Shown here in pieces: positions 1-11,065 of a stretch of DNA of 64,000 nucleotides. The translations under genes and the position numbers were made by a program. How positions within the stretch are numbered: the first letter of the stretch is position 1; each line of letters begins with the position of its first letter. The notes under the pieces were generated by a model. It worked only from the letters and a program-made list of their open reading frames with translations, did not search any database and was not told where the DNA came from. Source of the DNA: Cyanodermella asteris (lineage: Eukaryota; Ascomycota; Lecanoromycetes; Ostropales; Stictidaceae); contig UYJD01000004.1 in NCBI GenBank assembly GCA_900618795.1, positions 62,001 through 126,000 on the forward strand. Direction: 5' to 3'.

Positions 1-703
1 AACCTGCACGTGCGTCCGCCTCCCCACTGCGTAGGTCAATTCGGTCCGTGGCCGGGAGCATGCGTTGCGGAAGCACATCAGCCAGCAACTTGACCATGAG
101 TAGACCATGGAACAGGACCGCTCCCCAGTATGCACATCTCCGCAAGCCCGACGTCCAAGTGCCTTCGCTCTCGCTCTCATCCAGTATGTAAGAACGAATC
201 CGCGCACGTGGATTCTGAAATCCCAGCCGCGCCTCTTCAATCTCACGACTCGCAAGCCCCTTCACGGCCTCAATCAGACAGAAGGAGACCCAGTACGCCC
301 ACGCACAAAACATCGTAAACGGTAAGCCCGTCATGGCAGTGAGCTTGACCACGGACAGCAACGCGAGTGCGCCTGCCGGGATGCGGGCTAGCCAACTATT
401 TTCCAAATGTCCGGGAGCATTGCGTTTGGGGACCTGGAGGCCGCGGGCTGTTAAGATCGAGGCTGCAGCTGAACATATAGGAATCCCCGTTGTGGTGCTT
501 GCGATGAGACGGATGGGGAGGTCGAAGCATTCGATGGCACAAACAAATGGAAACAGGCGAAGGACTCGGCTTGGGAGGAAGGAGACATTGGATGCGATGC
601 TCCCGGGCTCTTGGAGAAAGACGTTGAGGGCGAGTGCGAGAAGGCCCCAGTAAGCTGTTGTCCAGGAGACCTGGGAATCTGTGGGCGATTCGCTGGTTGA
701 CAT
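1..703 (-). CDS. Multi-pass membrane protein, unknown, cut by window edge
   Basis: An open frame of 234 codons runs from an ATG at 703 to the left edge without a stop, so the C-terminus lies outside the window. The translation begins MSTSESPTDSQVSWTTAYWG and has about four hydrophobic stretches: near residues 15-30, 50-68, 110-145 (long, probably two passes) and 185-210. Between the third and fourth is a charged loop with an ESESEG run. This pattern suggests an integral membrane protein; I do not recognise the family. The start is the first ATG in a frame that is otherwise closed upstream. Competing frames here encode Pro/Arg/Ser-rich translations typical of shadows. It lies in tandem with the MFS gene, with 781 bases between them. 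No intron is needed in the visible part. Reality of the gene is fairly likely; function is unknown. Confidence 0.65.
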   Translation of the reverse strand, partial: MSTSESPTDSQVSWTTAYWGLLALALNVFLQEPGSIASNVSFLPSRVLRLFPFVCAIECFDLPIRLIASTTTGIPICSAAASILTARGLQVPKRNAPGHLENSWLARIPAGALALLSVVKLTAMTGLPFTMFCAWAYWVSFCLIEAVKGLASREIEEARLGFQNPRARIRSYILDESESEGTWTSGLRRCAYWGAVLFHGLLMVKLLADVLPQRMLPATDRIDLRSGEADARAG

Positions 704-1484
704 CTGGTGGTGTGGTTTTGCTTCGATGCTGGACGTGGATATCGAACGGGAGTGGGATGCACTGCAAAAGTAGAAAAATGAGCAACGCACCTCAAGAGTC
801 TAGCTTTCCTTTGTGAAGGCTTCAGAGAGTCTCCAGTAACGTCAGTCAAGTCATGGGATTTCTGCTGCGGTCTTGCAAGGCTGTGCTGCAGCCACTGAAT
901 TCGCCTTGCGCCACCGGAGTAGGGTGACGACCATGGCGCCCGGAATGATTTGGTGTGCCCAACGACCGTTAATAATCAGCAGCAAGTCTAAGTTACGCGC
1001 CTTAGCTCTGGTGTTAGTATATGCTCGAATCTACTTCCAGAGGCCTCGAAGATGACAACCTCAAACCGCTGGCAAGCTGCATGTTCGTATAGCAAATTTT
1101 GACGGACCGGTGTTATTGGTGGCGATGCGGGGCTCATCCGTGGCTGAGAATCGTGGCCCACAAAGCCACAACACCTCCAAGTCAGGATGAACGAAGTCCT
1201 TTCACCCGTCTGGAACGCGTCTAAGGACCTTACTAAGTACTCTATCAAGTGCCCAGCCAAGTATCTAAGCGAGGGCCTAGCCGAGGACCCAGCCAAGTAC
1301 TCAACCGAGTGCCCAGCCAAGTGACAGGGTTCTCATCGCCGCATTGATCTTACCACCGAACTGAACACCAACTTCATTTACGACTCGAGAAATCGACAAT
1401 GTTCCGGAAGAAGGTCTCTATAAGCAGAGATTCAGAGTCCATTTAGCTCTCATCATTATTGCTAGCGGTGCGAGCTCAGTGAGA
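704..1484. other. Intergenic region with a 12-bp-period array
   Basis: Lies between the start of the left-edge membrane protein and the stop of the MFS gene. No convincing gene is seen. Its main content is the degenerate tandem array at 1223-1323, listed separately. The minus-strand frame at 988-1320 is open only because the array period is a multiple of three. Confidence 0.6.
1223..1323. repeat. Degenerate 12-bp tandem array, copy 1
   Basis: About 8.4 units of 12 bp; from 1235 they read AAGTACTCTATC, AAGTGCCCAGCC, AAGTATCTAAGC, GAGGGCCTAGCC, GAGGACCCAGCC, AAGTACTCAACC, GAGTGCCCAGCC, AAGTG. The consensus is roughly RAGTRCYCAGCC. Because 12 is a multiple of 3, the minus-strand frame reads as a four-residue periodic peptide (LAGH, SVEY, LAGS and so on), which I regard as a by-product. 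Related arrays occur at 13160, 15416, 26869 and 43019. Confidence 0.75.
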
Positions 1485-3507
1485 TTACACCTTCTCCTCC
1501 CCAGCTTGGACGCCACCCTGAACCGGAATCGGCTTCGTCTTTGGGTTCGAGCTGTGCACGCCCCAACTATTCCTCCTCTCCTCATGCTCGTCGTCATTAT
1601 ACATGGCCTCCAGCATGAACGGAGACTTCCTGCGGATCTCCTCCCCCTTGAAAAGCAAAACCACTGGCACAACACTTAGCGCCAGACCGATGATTCCAAG
1701 CAAGCTTCCAGCCCAGCCGTAGGTCAAATTGTCAAAGAGCTTGTATGTCGCCAGCGGCAGGAAGGCACCAAAGGCATTCCTCCCCAATGACGCTGCCGAG
1801 AGGGCCGAGGCAGCGTACTTCTCGTAGGCGTCGGTGAGGTAGTTGACGACGCCGAGGTAGATGCTGTAAATGCCGACACCGACCATAGTGATCGCAATGG
1901 TGGGCACGATCCAGTGAATGGTTCCCTGACAGGTCCAGCCGTACATAAAGAGACCGGCCGTGAAGAGGAGACTGCCTGGGACGGCAAAGTAGAGCCGTGC
2001 TTCCGGAATAGGCTTGCCCGGGCGCTGCTTGTTGCGGCGTGCAGATTGCATGTACAGCTTGTCCTGGATTGGGTTGAGCAATGTGCCGATAACGGCCCCG
2101 ACTGAAAGTGCAAGGTCTATCATTCCGGCAGAAAAGGTACCAAAGCCGTAAGAAACGGAATAGGTTTGCGCAATCGAGGAGAAGAATAGGAAGAGTATTC
2201 CTGCGGAAATGTCAGCATCGGCAGATTGTGAGCGGCATCGGAAAACAAACCCCATGCGAACGAGACCCAGAGAGTAAAAAAAGTGACGACGGGCTCAGTG
2301 AAAAGCATGCGGACCGGACGCTTGAACGAGATGGCGAGCAGTTGCCAAACATTTGAGCCGGCAAGTTCGCTCTCGGCGTATACTGGCTGACCGGTCTCCT
2401 TTCTGATCTTCCGGGCACGCTTTGCCAGGATCACGTCGCCTCGGGTTTCGCGGAGGATAAAGTAGAAGACTGGGATGAGGGCACCGTTGTAGATGATCTG
2501 AATGTAGTAGATCCATCGCCAGGAATCGGCCTGGGGGGCTTGAATGATGGCTGCACCGACGAAAGGCCCGAGAGCAATGCCGACGACACCTGGGACTGTC
2601 AGCGCAATCGCCCAACAGAAAATGAAACCGAGTTCGACTCACTCGTAAATCCAAATAGTGACATTGGGACTGATCGCTGCTGGTCTCCCGCCCAAATGTC
2701 TGCTATGCTTCCGCCAACGATGTTGATGGATACGGAACTGGCTCCACCGCCAAAGAAACGTGTGACGACGAGCGTAGCAAAGTTCTGAGCGAATGCTGAC
2801 GGAAAGAGAAAGATTTCGAAAACGATATACGCAGCAAAGTAGCCGGGCATGCGACCTGGTACGAGATGAGCTCAGGCACGACGACTCCACGCATCGATAC
2901 TTACCAGAGTTCTCGGTCAATGGAACGAAGAGAAGAGGGAAAAGGGCAGCCCCAACGTTCCATGAGCACGTGGCCCAGTAGAGATTGGGAAAAGGCTCGT
3001 TCTGGACGTTGAATCGTTCTGACATCTGCTCATTGCCAGCGCCATAGGCGCCTGCCGGGATACCGGTAAGGATAGATATGAAGCAGACGGTGATTGTGAG
3101 GAACCATTTGTATCCTTTACTCCAGTTGAAGGGGTTCTCTGGGTCGCCAGGACCGTCCCAGTCGTGTATAATCTTTCCATCGATAGTCTTCTCGCCCGAC
3201 GCACTTCGCGGTGGGTCGACGTCCGTTGTACCGGTAGCATGCGACTCATTTCTCGATGGCGTCGATCCTGGCGAACCTCTGATACTGTGAAGGCGGTAAT
3301 TGCCTAGGTTGCTGACTGAGAAATCATCGTCAGATTCGTCCCTCAAAAATAGGAATTGGATGATAGATAAAGCCGACATGTCATACCTTCCGATGCTTCA
3401 GAAGCCTGGGTATCATGCTTCGCGACTTCGCTTGATGTAGTGGCTTCGGCATTGTTGCTCGCCGAGCTTCGCGACAAGACATTCGTCATAGTATTGAAGA
3501 ACGACAT
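1485..3507 (-). CDS. MFS multidrug-type transporter (DHA1 family)
   Basis: Predicted plasma-membrane proton antiporter of the drug:H+ antiporter-1 type, 599 residues from five exons: 3507-3387, 3315-2905, 2855-2643, 2589-2251 and 2200-1485. All four introns (49-71 nt) have GT..AG ends and join in frame. The N-terminus is a polar cytosolic tail rich in Ser/Thr, followed by the DWDGPGDPENPFNWSKGYKW segment typical of fungal drug/toxin exporters just before helix 1. Then come the usual hydrophobic segments, including the GGGASSVSINIVGGSIADIW stretch around helix 5 and a central loop RKIRKETGQPVYAESE. The second half has six further helices and a charged tail ending GVQAGEEKV. Length fits the family (about 500-620). 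Substrate cannot be told from sequence; drug, polyamine or secondary-metabolite export are all possible. No biosynthetic cluster is seen beside it. Confidence 0.9.
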
Positions 3508-6410
3508 GACTGCCGATGGTCTCAAAGGATCACCTGTAACCGGAGACCAATGCAAAAGAAATAAATAAGGCAAAGAGCGGGGGAGAGGAGGGGATTATAA
3601 TGGAACACGGGACTGCTGCTACCACCCAGAGGGTCTGCACAATCGGAAAGGGTTGCTAATAGTCGGATGCAGTATGCCTCTTACAAAATTCGAAGCTTGA
3701 GCTCGGCCGATGTGGGTAGTGGGTCTGGGATGAACCAGCAGGCGGAACGAGTGTCTTTCTGCAGGTGCCAAATACATGACGTTGTGCTGGGAGCATGCCT
3801 TCCTTTTCACGTCATACTCAGGAAGCACGTTCATACTAGGATAGCAAGAGATATCGGATTCGGTTCGCGTTCGAACAAGCAAGCGCGACGCCGATCTGTT
3901 CAATGTGTTGTGGTAATGGCATGGATGGCAGTGATGGTAGTGATGGTATGGAAAACAGAAACCAGAGCTCTGTTAACTGAGGCGTCATGGTTCTTGGTCC
4001 ATGCACGCAAAGGGCAGTCATCGGAGCAGCCACCCAGCCATCAGACACACGCTCAACCTGTGGTGTGCTCTTCCTCGGACTGATGAAAAGTTCTGAAAAG
4101 TTCACCATGCAGACCCACTTGATCTGCTTCCATGAAAGTTCTGCGATTTCCACCGAGTATATCTGCGCGCCGTCGTGGCTGATCAATGGAGCTTGACACT
4201 TAGCGCTCCAGTAACGGGAGATGCACAATCAGCCTTCGACCCACTCTCCTTGCATTGTTCTATTTGTGCGGGATAGAGTGGGACGAGAAGTTACGGAGAA
4301 GTCCCCACGGAGGTGTGCTCGGAACCAGCTCTTGGGCACCGCTCTCAACAAAGCCAAATGTGCTTGTAGCTGGAGACCTGATATCGCCAGAACAATTCAA
4401 AAGATCGCGAAGCCAAGCCAAAATGTGGACCAGTAGATCCGGCAATCGGCTAGCCAAGATTGGAAGGCTTCTCAAGGCGGTCGGACAACAGGCGTTTTAT
4501 TCCGGTCAGCCTCGAAACCTAGAGGCTCTGAGGTGAAGCAGAACAACCGACACTGAAGGATGGCTTATAGGAATTTCCGAACGTGCCTTAAAAGCTGTTC
4601 CGGCAGGGGTGGCATTCCGGCCATGGACACCCATGTCATTTAGACTAACGACAACCTGACAAAGTCCTAGCTGGACTATTTCGAACCTTTGCCGAATCAT
4701 TACTCTTGTTGCGCTATTTCTCCCTTGGTCTGTCTTGCTATGAAATCGGATATACAGAATTTCGTCTTCTCATCACAATCGCGTCTTTATAGCAGCACTT
4801 GAACGAGGCTCGGTCGCGTGCCATCATACAGCCTACTAAGGTGGAGGAAACCATTCCATCAACAACTTGATACCTGTTGATCCAGATGCCGACGCATGGA
4901 GCCACACAATTAGGTTTGGACAAGGTAAGGTACGCCAACAATCAGTCAAGTTGCGGGTCTGGACGATGCATTTCGAGCATATCAGCTTGCACATATCGTT
5001 CGATTAATTGAGAATTTCGTGTTTTCTTAGAGCCAAATTCTGTTCGTCCAGCCAACGCTGTAAGTTTACATGGACTGGCATTTCCCCCAAAGCCAAGGAC
5101 CAGGATGCATCGTTTTGCTCGCACCCGTCGTCGCGAATCGTCGCTTTATTTTGTGTCCAAATCATTAGAACCCACCCTTGTCCCATGGGCCATTATATCT
5201 GTAACCTCAAGCACCAACTCCAACTTCCCGCTAAAGTCTTGCCGAATTGAGCCGCCAGTTCCCGTGCGGCGGCGGAAATGATATCAGCTCGGTAGTTGGT
5301 GCTAGAACGGTATCGCATTCGAAACTGCACCAGAACTGTCCGCCGGAGCTGCGAGAAGCCTGTCAGAGAAGCCTGTCAGAGAAGGTAGTCAGCGAAAAAG
5401 AGGTCGTCAGAACGGACTGTGTGGTGGAAACTCACTTCTTGCCAGTTTCTGTCGCGCAGCAGCCGCAGAAAAGGGAGGCCGGCCAGCAAACGACCTGCAT
5501 AGCACGATGAGCTACCGGGATCTCGAACATCAGATCTGCGCTATCTTACAGCGAGAACGATTGCCGTGCAGAAGCCGAGAGTTGGGCCGACGACTTTGCA
5601 ATGGCACGGGTTGTCCTGGTTTCCGCACTCTGCCCCCAGCATCAGTTTTCAAGATCCCGGAGTTGCGCCTTGGTCCAAATACGTACGGATACAGATTGGA
5701 AGGGGAATTCCGCCGACGTTGCACGCCATTTCTTCGATTACCTGGACGGGTCACTTCACTGAACAATCTTCGCTAAGCTGGGGTTTGAAGCAGAGATATG
5801 TGGAGCTTGGTGGAAAGGACGGCGCCGGGGGTGGAGTTGGTGCGATAGGAAAGCAAAACGGGGAATGGGAATATTTTCAATAGATAACGGCCCAGAGACA
5901 GCCACCACGCGTCTGAAACTCTCAAATCAAGGCACGAGAAGTGCTGATCGTCAAAATTGTCAATGGCTCTTGCTATTGTTGTGTTTGCGAGCTCACAATC
6001 GTGCGGCTCCGGACGCCAGTAATGACGTAGATTTGCGCATCCGAGACCACCAATTTCCCGATTCATGGCGAGCTCAGATTGGGTGCTGACCTACCGCTGG
6101 TCGTTCCTCCCATGCATGTGGGACTTCAACCATTCGGCTTTTGTGGAACAGCACCTCACTGGAAAGCTTGGCTGCCGATAGCTTCTGCATCGAATTGTTG
6201 CTGCCTCGGAGTTGTCACCGCCAGCAGCTGATAGCACGAGCGGGGTCTGCTACGTTAGAAGCATTACAGAGTCAAGTCATGTCCATGATGAAACAAAGTT
6301 TATTCTTTTGGGTGAGCTGACCGTGTCGGCTGCTAGTGCCACAATGCCACAGCCTTGTCTGTCGTTTCAAATCGCAGCCCAAGCTCCACGCTTGCTATTG
6401 GCTTGACTCC
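3508..6410. other. Gene-poor intergenic region, 2.9 kb
   Basis: No recognisable protein or RNA gene. Short open frames exist on both strands (the longest about 138 codons at 3667-4083) but none has a recognisable domain, good composition or matching splice signals. It holds one short tandem repeat at 5353-5391, listed separately. It contains the promoter of the MFS gene and the 3' flank of the saccharopine reductase gene. Confidence 0.5.
5353..5391. repeat. 13-bp tandem repeat, three units
   Basis: GAGAAGCCTGTCA occurs twice without change (5353-5365 and 5366-5378), followed by a third diverged unit GAGAAGGTAGTCA. Lies in the gene-poor region. A local slippage duplication is the simplest reading. 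Confidence 0.7.
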
Positions 6411-7835
6411 TTACTCCACATCAACCTCGGACTCGATAAGCTTGATGTCGAACTGGTCTCGTAGACGCTCTCTGATCGGCTTGGCGATCGTCTCATCAAC
6501 AGGGCTGACCAGACCAGGGGTCGTGATCTTGTTCTCCAGAATCTGAAGAATGCCGACAGCTGCCGGGACACCGACCAGCTTGGCCATGGAGCTGTAGCCG
6601 TTGGGGTCACCGTACTCAAGCAGAGTTGCGTATAGGATACTCTTCTTACCATCCTTCTTTGTCACGTGGAACGTGTGCTGGAGCAAGATCATGTCTCGCT
6701 GTCCGGGGGCGTACTGTCCCTGGGCCTCGAGCAGACCGTTCAGGAGGAAGAACGGGCTAGCGGCCTCCTTCGGTGGTGTGATGGGCGACTTGTCAAAAAT
6801 GCCAATGCGCTTCAACCCACGAATCACGTCCTCCCTCTCCTGTTGCGAGTCGAACTTGTGCTTGTTGGTAACGGCACTGACCAATGCCTCCTCCGATGCG
6901 TCGCTGGAGCCAATGATCTTGGCAGTGGCTTCGGCGTATGTGATCTTGCTCTTCAAGAAGTCCTTCTCGTCCATATCCAAGAAACCGATATTGATGAGGG
7001 CTTTGCAAATGTCCGCAAAACCAGTGTATCTGATGGTGCCTCGGATGATGCCAGTCGCATCCTTCATAGCCGGGTAGCGATGTCGGTAGGGTAAGCTGTC
7101 GCCATTGGCATAGCACTCCACAGCGAATCCCTTGTATGGAGAGATGAAAGGCTTCGCGCTCGACATCAGTTCGACGCCAGCCTTCTCGACGTCCTTGCCA
7201 TTCTCGACATATTTTGCAACTCGGTTCAAGGCTCTCAACACACCGGCTGGGGACCACGAGAATCTGTAACCCAAAGCATTGTCGCTAGCCTCGGGTGCCG
7301 GAAGACCACCACAGAAGCTTTCGAAGTTTGTGCACTTGCCGCCAGCATCCTCAACTTCCTGCAAGACCTTGACGGCCCACAAGTGATCCAAGCCGGGATC
7401 CAAGCCAAGCTCATTCATGACAACAATACCGGCCTTCTTCGCCTCTTCTCCCAAAGCTTCGACTTCGGGTGACACGTAGGATGTGGTCAAGACGTGCTTC
7501 TTGTGCTGGATTGCTGCCTTGATGACATAGGGGTGGTCCGGAGGTGGGACGAGACTGACAATTAGGTCATGCTGAGCGACGGCCTCAGACAGCTGCTGGG
7601 CGTTGTGGACATCGAGCACGATAGCATTGGCCTTTGATCCTACTGCGGCAGCAGTCTTCTGTGCTGTGCTCAGATTACGGCATCCGTAAGTAACGCTGAT
7701 GCCCTCCTTAGCGAGAACATCACCAACGGGCTGTGAGACCAGACCCGCACCAGCGATAAGTACGCGTCTAGACTGCTGTTAGTTGAGGCGTGCAAGCTTC
7801 GCTGGCTTGACATACTTGGATTGTAGTCCACTCAT
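6411..7835 (-). CDS. LYS9: Saccharopine reductase (saccharopine dehydrogenase, NADP+, L-glutamate-forming)
   Basis: Catalyses the penultimate step of the fungal alpha-aminoadipate pathway of lysine synthesis: condensation and reduction of aminoadipate semialdehyde with glutamate to give saccharopine, in the cytosol. Two exons, 7835-7816 (only 20 nt) and 7767-6411, with an intron of 48 nt; the product is 458 residues, the usual length. The Rossmann dinucleotide-binding motif sits at the N-terminus (VLIAGAGLVSQPVGDVL), followed by VSLVPPPDHP, TTSYVSP and the strongly conserved NELGLDPGLDHLWA and SFCGGLPAPE blocks of this family. The acceptor after the tiny first exon was chosen among several AGs because only TCTAG keeps the frame and gives MSGLQSKRVLIAGAG. 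No other lysine gene is nearby. The gene symbol follows S. cerevisiae; other fungi call it LYS3. Confidence 0.95.
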
Positions 7836-8411
7836 TTTTGGCTGTAAGCTTAATTGGTAAACAATGGTGTGTTGAGACCTCAATCAGTCAAGTGAGTGTT
7901 TGTGCACGAAAGAGTTCTGGCTCAAAAAGTCGTGCTGCGGATGCGGAGCTGCAGGTCCGCCCCACGTTGGCGGAGAAGTGAGCTCTTTAAATCTTGGCAG
8001 AGCTGCTCATTTCGATGATAAATCGCAGGCCGCAACAGCCGTTTAAGAGTCATTGGAACTGCGAACCCATGAATTGTCCGTTCGTAAGGACGTCCAATAG
8101 GTCAGAGCAAGCTTTGGAAAGCTTGTCATTGCAATGATTCCGACGGGACAGGGTTCTCAGCAGCTGCCCCCGTCCGCACCAACCGCAGCTCATAAGGTCT
8201 GGCCCCAAACAAGAAAGGCTTCAGTCTTGCGTATCGCATGCGAGTGGAATGATTATCCAGGTCCAAAGGCCCTCGATTTGGCTTGTGCCGTCCCGCGAAA
8301 AGTATCTTGGTTCCTGAGCGACTCGTTGAGTCAGAAGTCTTCCAGCCTCTTGAAAGGTGTGCATGACATGAAAGTGAAATATCTTTCGCTGGGAGGAAGT
8401 GTCGAGTGAAC
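7836..8411. other. Intergenic: saccharopine reductase promoter side
   Basis: 576 bases between the start of the saccharopine reductase gene and the stop of PET117, both on the minus strand. A plus-strand frame at 8134-8409 is open but has no recognisable features. A pyrimidine/purine-balanced region with no repeat; nothing else noted. Confidence 0.5.
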
Positions 8412-8696
8412 TTATATAATCCGGCGGTACCAAGGGCGCTGCCCTTGCAAAGTTGTCTTTGAGCCGTCCTCGTTGCTGTCCGTCACATGCTGAACCTGTC
8501 TATATTCCTGCTCGAGCTTCTTCTGCATGTCAAAGTCTAGCTGGCGCTCCTTCTTGACCTTCTGCTGCTCCATATCTCTGACAACGCCTGCATGCATGGC
8601 AGCGCGGCCCGCCTCTTGTGCGTAATGAACGAAGGCAACGGTGCCGGCGCACACGGCGGAGGTGGTAGCCAGCGTCATTTTGGCGCGGAAAGACAT
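8412..8696 (-). CDS. PET117: Cytochrome c oxidase assembly protein, PET117 family
   Basis: A 94-residue single-exon protein. The N-terminus carries a hydrophobic segment (MTLATTSAVCAGTVAFVHYA), followed by QEAGRAAMHAGVVRDMEQQK and a charged, probably coiled-coil helix ending EYRQVQ. This is the layout of Pet117, a small mitochondrial inner-membrane protein that couples heme a synthesis (Cox15) with complex IV assembly; HxGVxRDxEQ is the family hallmark. I chose the ATG at 8696 because it places the hydrophobic segment at the N-terminus as in family members; the frame is open further upstream to an ATG at 8795, which would add 33 residues without family resemblance. The C-terminal tail, about 25 residues after the helix, is polar. 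The gene is divergent from the V-ATPase subunit G gene across a 332-base intergenic region. Confidence 0.85.
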   Translation of the reverse strand: MSFRAKMTLATTSAVCAGTVAFVHYAQEAGRAAMHAGVVRDMEQQKVKKERQLDFDMQKKLEQEYRQVQHVTDSNEDGSKTTLQGQRPWYRRII

Positions 8697-9028
8697 CGGA
8701 GCAAGACCGAATTGAAGCTGAATGGCGAGATTGAAATGTGCGACGGTGGTGACGCTGTGTATGTACTGTAGTTCACGGAACAGATCTGGAGACAACTGCT
8801 GTAGCTATGATCAGGAGGACAAAATTCCCAGCTTACGGCGCGAGCTCCCTGGCGCCTGCCCACGTGATTGAGCAGAAGCGGATCATGCGCTGCCCGCCAT
8901 TCGCTGCCGCTGGGCCTGCATGACGCCGGCTGGTCCGCAGCAGGCAGCTCGAAGCAAGCTCATGCCGCAACTCAACTCGAATACACAGTCGCTCGTTACT
9001 CCCTGCAGTCAATCCTAAAACCACAACA
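8697..9028. promoter_or_regulatory. Shared divergent promoter, PET117 / VMA10
   Basis: 332 bases separate the two divergently read start codons, so the upstream signals of both genes must lie here or overlap the transcripts. I see no clear TATA box. Assignment rests only on gene orientation. Confidence 0.5.
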
Positions 9029-9604
9029 ATGGTACGATCCATGTTCCAAAGACTGATTGACTCCGGCTAACACGCTGCAGTCCGCACAAAATTCCGCCGG
9101 CATCCAGACTCTCCTCGACGTACGTTCGCACTCCAAATGACTGCTCCGGACGGTCAGACTCACGAAAAGATAGGCAGAGCGAGAGGCGCAGAAAATCGTA
9201 CAAAGTGCAAGAGAATGTATGTCGACGTTAGCGGTCATAGCATCATACCTGCGGGAGCTCATTTCGTGAACAGACAGAACCAAGCGAGTCAAGGACGCCC
9301 GATCTGAAGCCCAGAAAGAGATTGAGGAGTACCGATCACGGAAAGAGCAGGAGTTCAAGCAATACGAGCAACAGGTACGACATTGCGATTGGGACTCGGA
9401 GTTGGTGGTGCAAGCTGACTTTATTGATTCAAGCAAACTGGAGGCAACAAGAAAGCCGAGGAGGACGCGAACAAGGACACAGAAGTGCAGTTGAAGAAGA
9501 TCAAAGAGACGGGTAGCAAAGGGGGAGATGCCGTGATCAAAGATCTATTGAAGGCGGTCACCGATCCGAAGCCAGAGGTCCCTGAATCAGCCGCCAAAGC
9601 ATGA
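9029..9604 (+). CDS. VMA10: V-type H+-ATPase subunit G (V1 peripheral stalk)
   Basis: Small V1 peripheral-stalk subunit of the vacuolar proton pump; it pairs with subunit E to hold the catalytic head to the membrane sector. Five exons: 9029-9031, 9081-9119, 9174-9216, 9274-9374 and 9434-9604, giving 118 residues (S. cerevisiae Vma10 has 114). The first coding exon is just the ATG: a GTACGA donor follows directly. The protein starts MSAQNSAGIQTLLDAEREAQ, then KIVQSAREYRTKRVKDARSE, which is the conserved N-terminal helix of subunit G, followed by an Lys/Glu-rich coiled coil and a short C-terminal tail ending PEVPESAAKA. Four introns in a 357-base coding sequence is dense. All junctions keep frame. 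Identification is firm; exon 1 depends on the splice reading. Confidence 0.93.
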
Positions 9605-10141
9605 ACGACGTTTGCTACTATCGGAGTTTATTGAATGCATGTTAAACAGCGACGTCCAAGCTTATTCTGAGCCTTCACCGCTCACTTGCTGGCCCAGAGA
9701 TGTGGTTGCTATTATGAGCTTTTCAAAATAGAGGCGGACTCTTGCTTCAAGCATAGGTACAGCATCTTTCGATCTCCATGGACCCCCTAGAGGCTACATC
9801 ACGAACCACCAGCTGGACATCGCCCGCTATACACAGAACAACGACGGCACACCATTGGCCTCATAGCTATGTTAAGGTCGGTTCCAATTCGTTGATGATC
9901 GTACAGCTCTCCACTATGACTATCTGCACAGCGCGTGCGACGATCACCTCCCATGACTTTTATATTTCTCCTTTCTCTCTCGCCAGGGTCGCAAGATTCA
10001 GAGTGCAGCTGGTAAATGCCCCCAGCATTGTGCTGATTACTGTGTCCTCCCTGGACCATTTGTGAAGTTCATCAAATCTGTGGAGACAAAGCAAAAGTGT
10101 CCAGCACGAGTTCTGCAGTTGACTCCCCCTGCTCTTGTGGT
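9605..10141. other. Intergenic, VMA10 3' side
   Basis: 537 bases between two convergent genes. No gene is recognised; open frames on both strands at about 9780-10065 look like chance. Confidence 0.5.
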
Positions 10142-10393
10142 TCAATGTGGAACGCCGTCGTTAATATTGTAGAGGAACAACCATATCTCCTGGATGGCCC
10201 AAGCCATTGGATTGTTGAGGGCCACATACACCAGAAAGATGAAGCAGATCCCGATGGTGGTGTAAGGTCGGATCTCCTCATGGAAAGCAACATCGACGAC
10301 GAGGACCAGAACTACCATGAAAAGGAACAGCCAGAAGAAGAGGAGTAGGAGGGTGAGGGTCGCCGAACAGATGAAGTCAAAGACGGCACCCAT
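10142..10393 (-). CDS. Small two-helix membrane protein, unknown
   Basis: An 83-residue frame from the ATG at 10393. It begins MGAVFDFICSATLTLLLLFF and is dominated by a hydrophobic stretch at residues 6-35, a short charged loop (FHEEIRPYTT) and a second hydrophobic stretch at 46-60, ending NINDGVPH. A hairpin of two membrane helices is the simplest topology. The upstream extension of the frame to 10561 adds polar residues without features, so I chose the internal ATG. A plus-strand frame overlaps it but is acidic and featureless. I do not recognise the family. The hydrophobic, stop-free pattern gives modest support that it is real; transcript evidence would settle it. Confidence 0.45.
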   Translation of the reverse strand: MGAVFDFICSATLTLLLLFFWLFLFMVVLVLVVDVAFHEEIRPYTTIGICFIFLVYVALNNPMAWAIQEIWLFLYNINDGVPH

Positions 10394-11065
10394 GATCGTA
10401 TTTGTCCTGGGTGTTTTGAGCGGAGTATGATGTTTTCTTCTTTGACGAGAAAGTTCGAGTGTCGGTATGAGTGGGGTGGATAGATGTGGAGTTGAACGGA
10501 TCTGCTTCGGAATAATAGACCCTGGCTTTCTTTTGAACATAAGAACCTTCAACAAGTTCACAGTTCGTCAGCATGCGGGAAGCTATTCCTTCACGGAGTC
10601 ACCACATCGCTATTGTCACCGAACTCATTCGCGCCCTTTCTCGTCATGTCAAGACAGTGAAGCTTTGTACTCTTCACCATTCAGCCTGCCACGGATCATC
10701 ACCCGCGCTGTCACTCTCAAGGCGGGTAATGAAAACTCGCGGCACATGTATGGGCGAGAACACCTCTGAACGTCCTGTGTAAACAACTCAGATACCGAAC
10801 GCTAAAAGCACATCCTGAAGTACGCTGGTATCAACCCTTCGTACGTGCATATGATAGTGTTCATTCGAGGAAGTTAGCAAAGTAGTAGCGTAAGTAGGAG
10901 TCCTCTACTTGCGCAACGATTTTTGCTTACCCGCCTGGCTCTACAGATCCAACATGTGCATTTCGTGATGGGTCATAAATGTATAGTGTTTTGAAGCTCT
11001 GTGAAGCACGTGAATTTTTGCGCCATCTCATTCATGCTCCACCTTCTGGGGCCATGTCGCCTAAT
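10394..11065. other. Intergenic, 672 bases
   Basis: Between the small membrane protein and the 3' end of the MTC1-type gene. No gene, repeat or RNA is recognised. Confidence 0.5.

Noticed and set aside
988-1320. Peptide with four-residue repeats (LAGH, SVEY and so on)
   Set aside because: Explained by translating the 12-bp array; no evidence that it is expressed.
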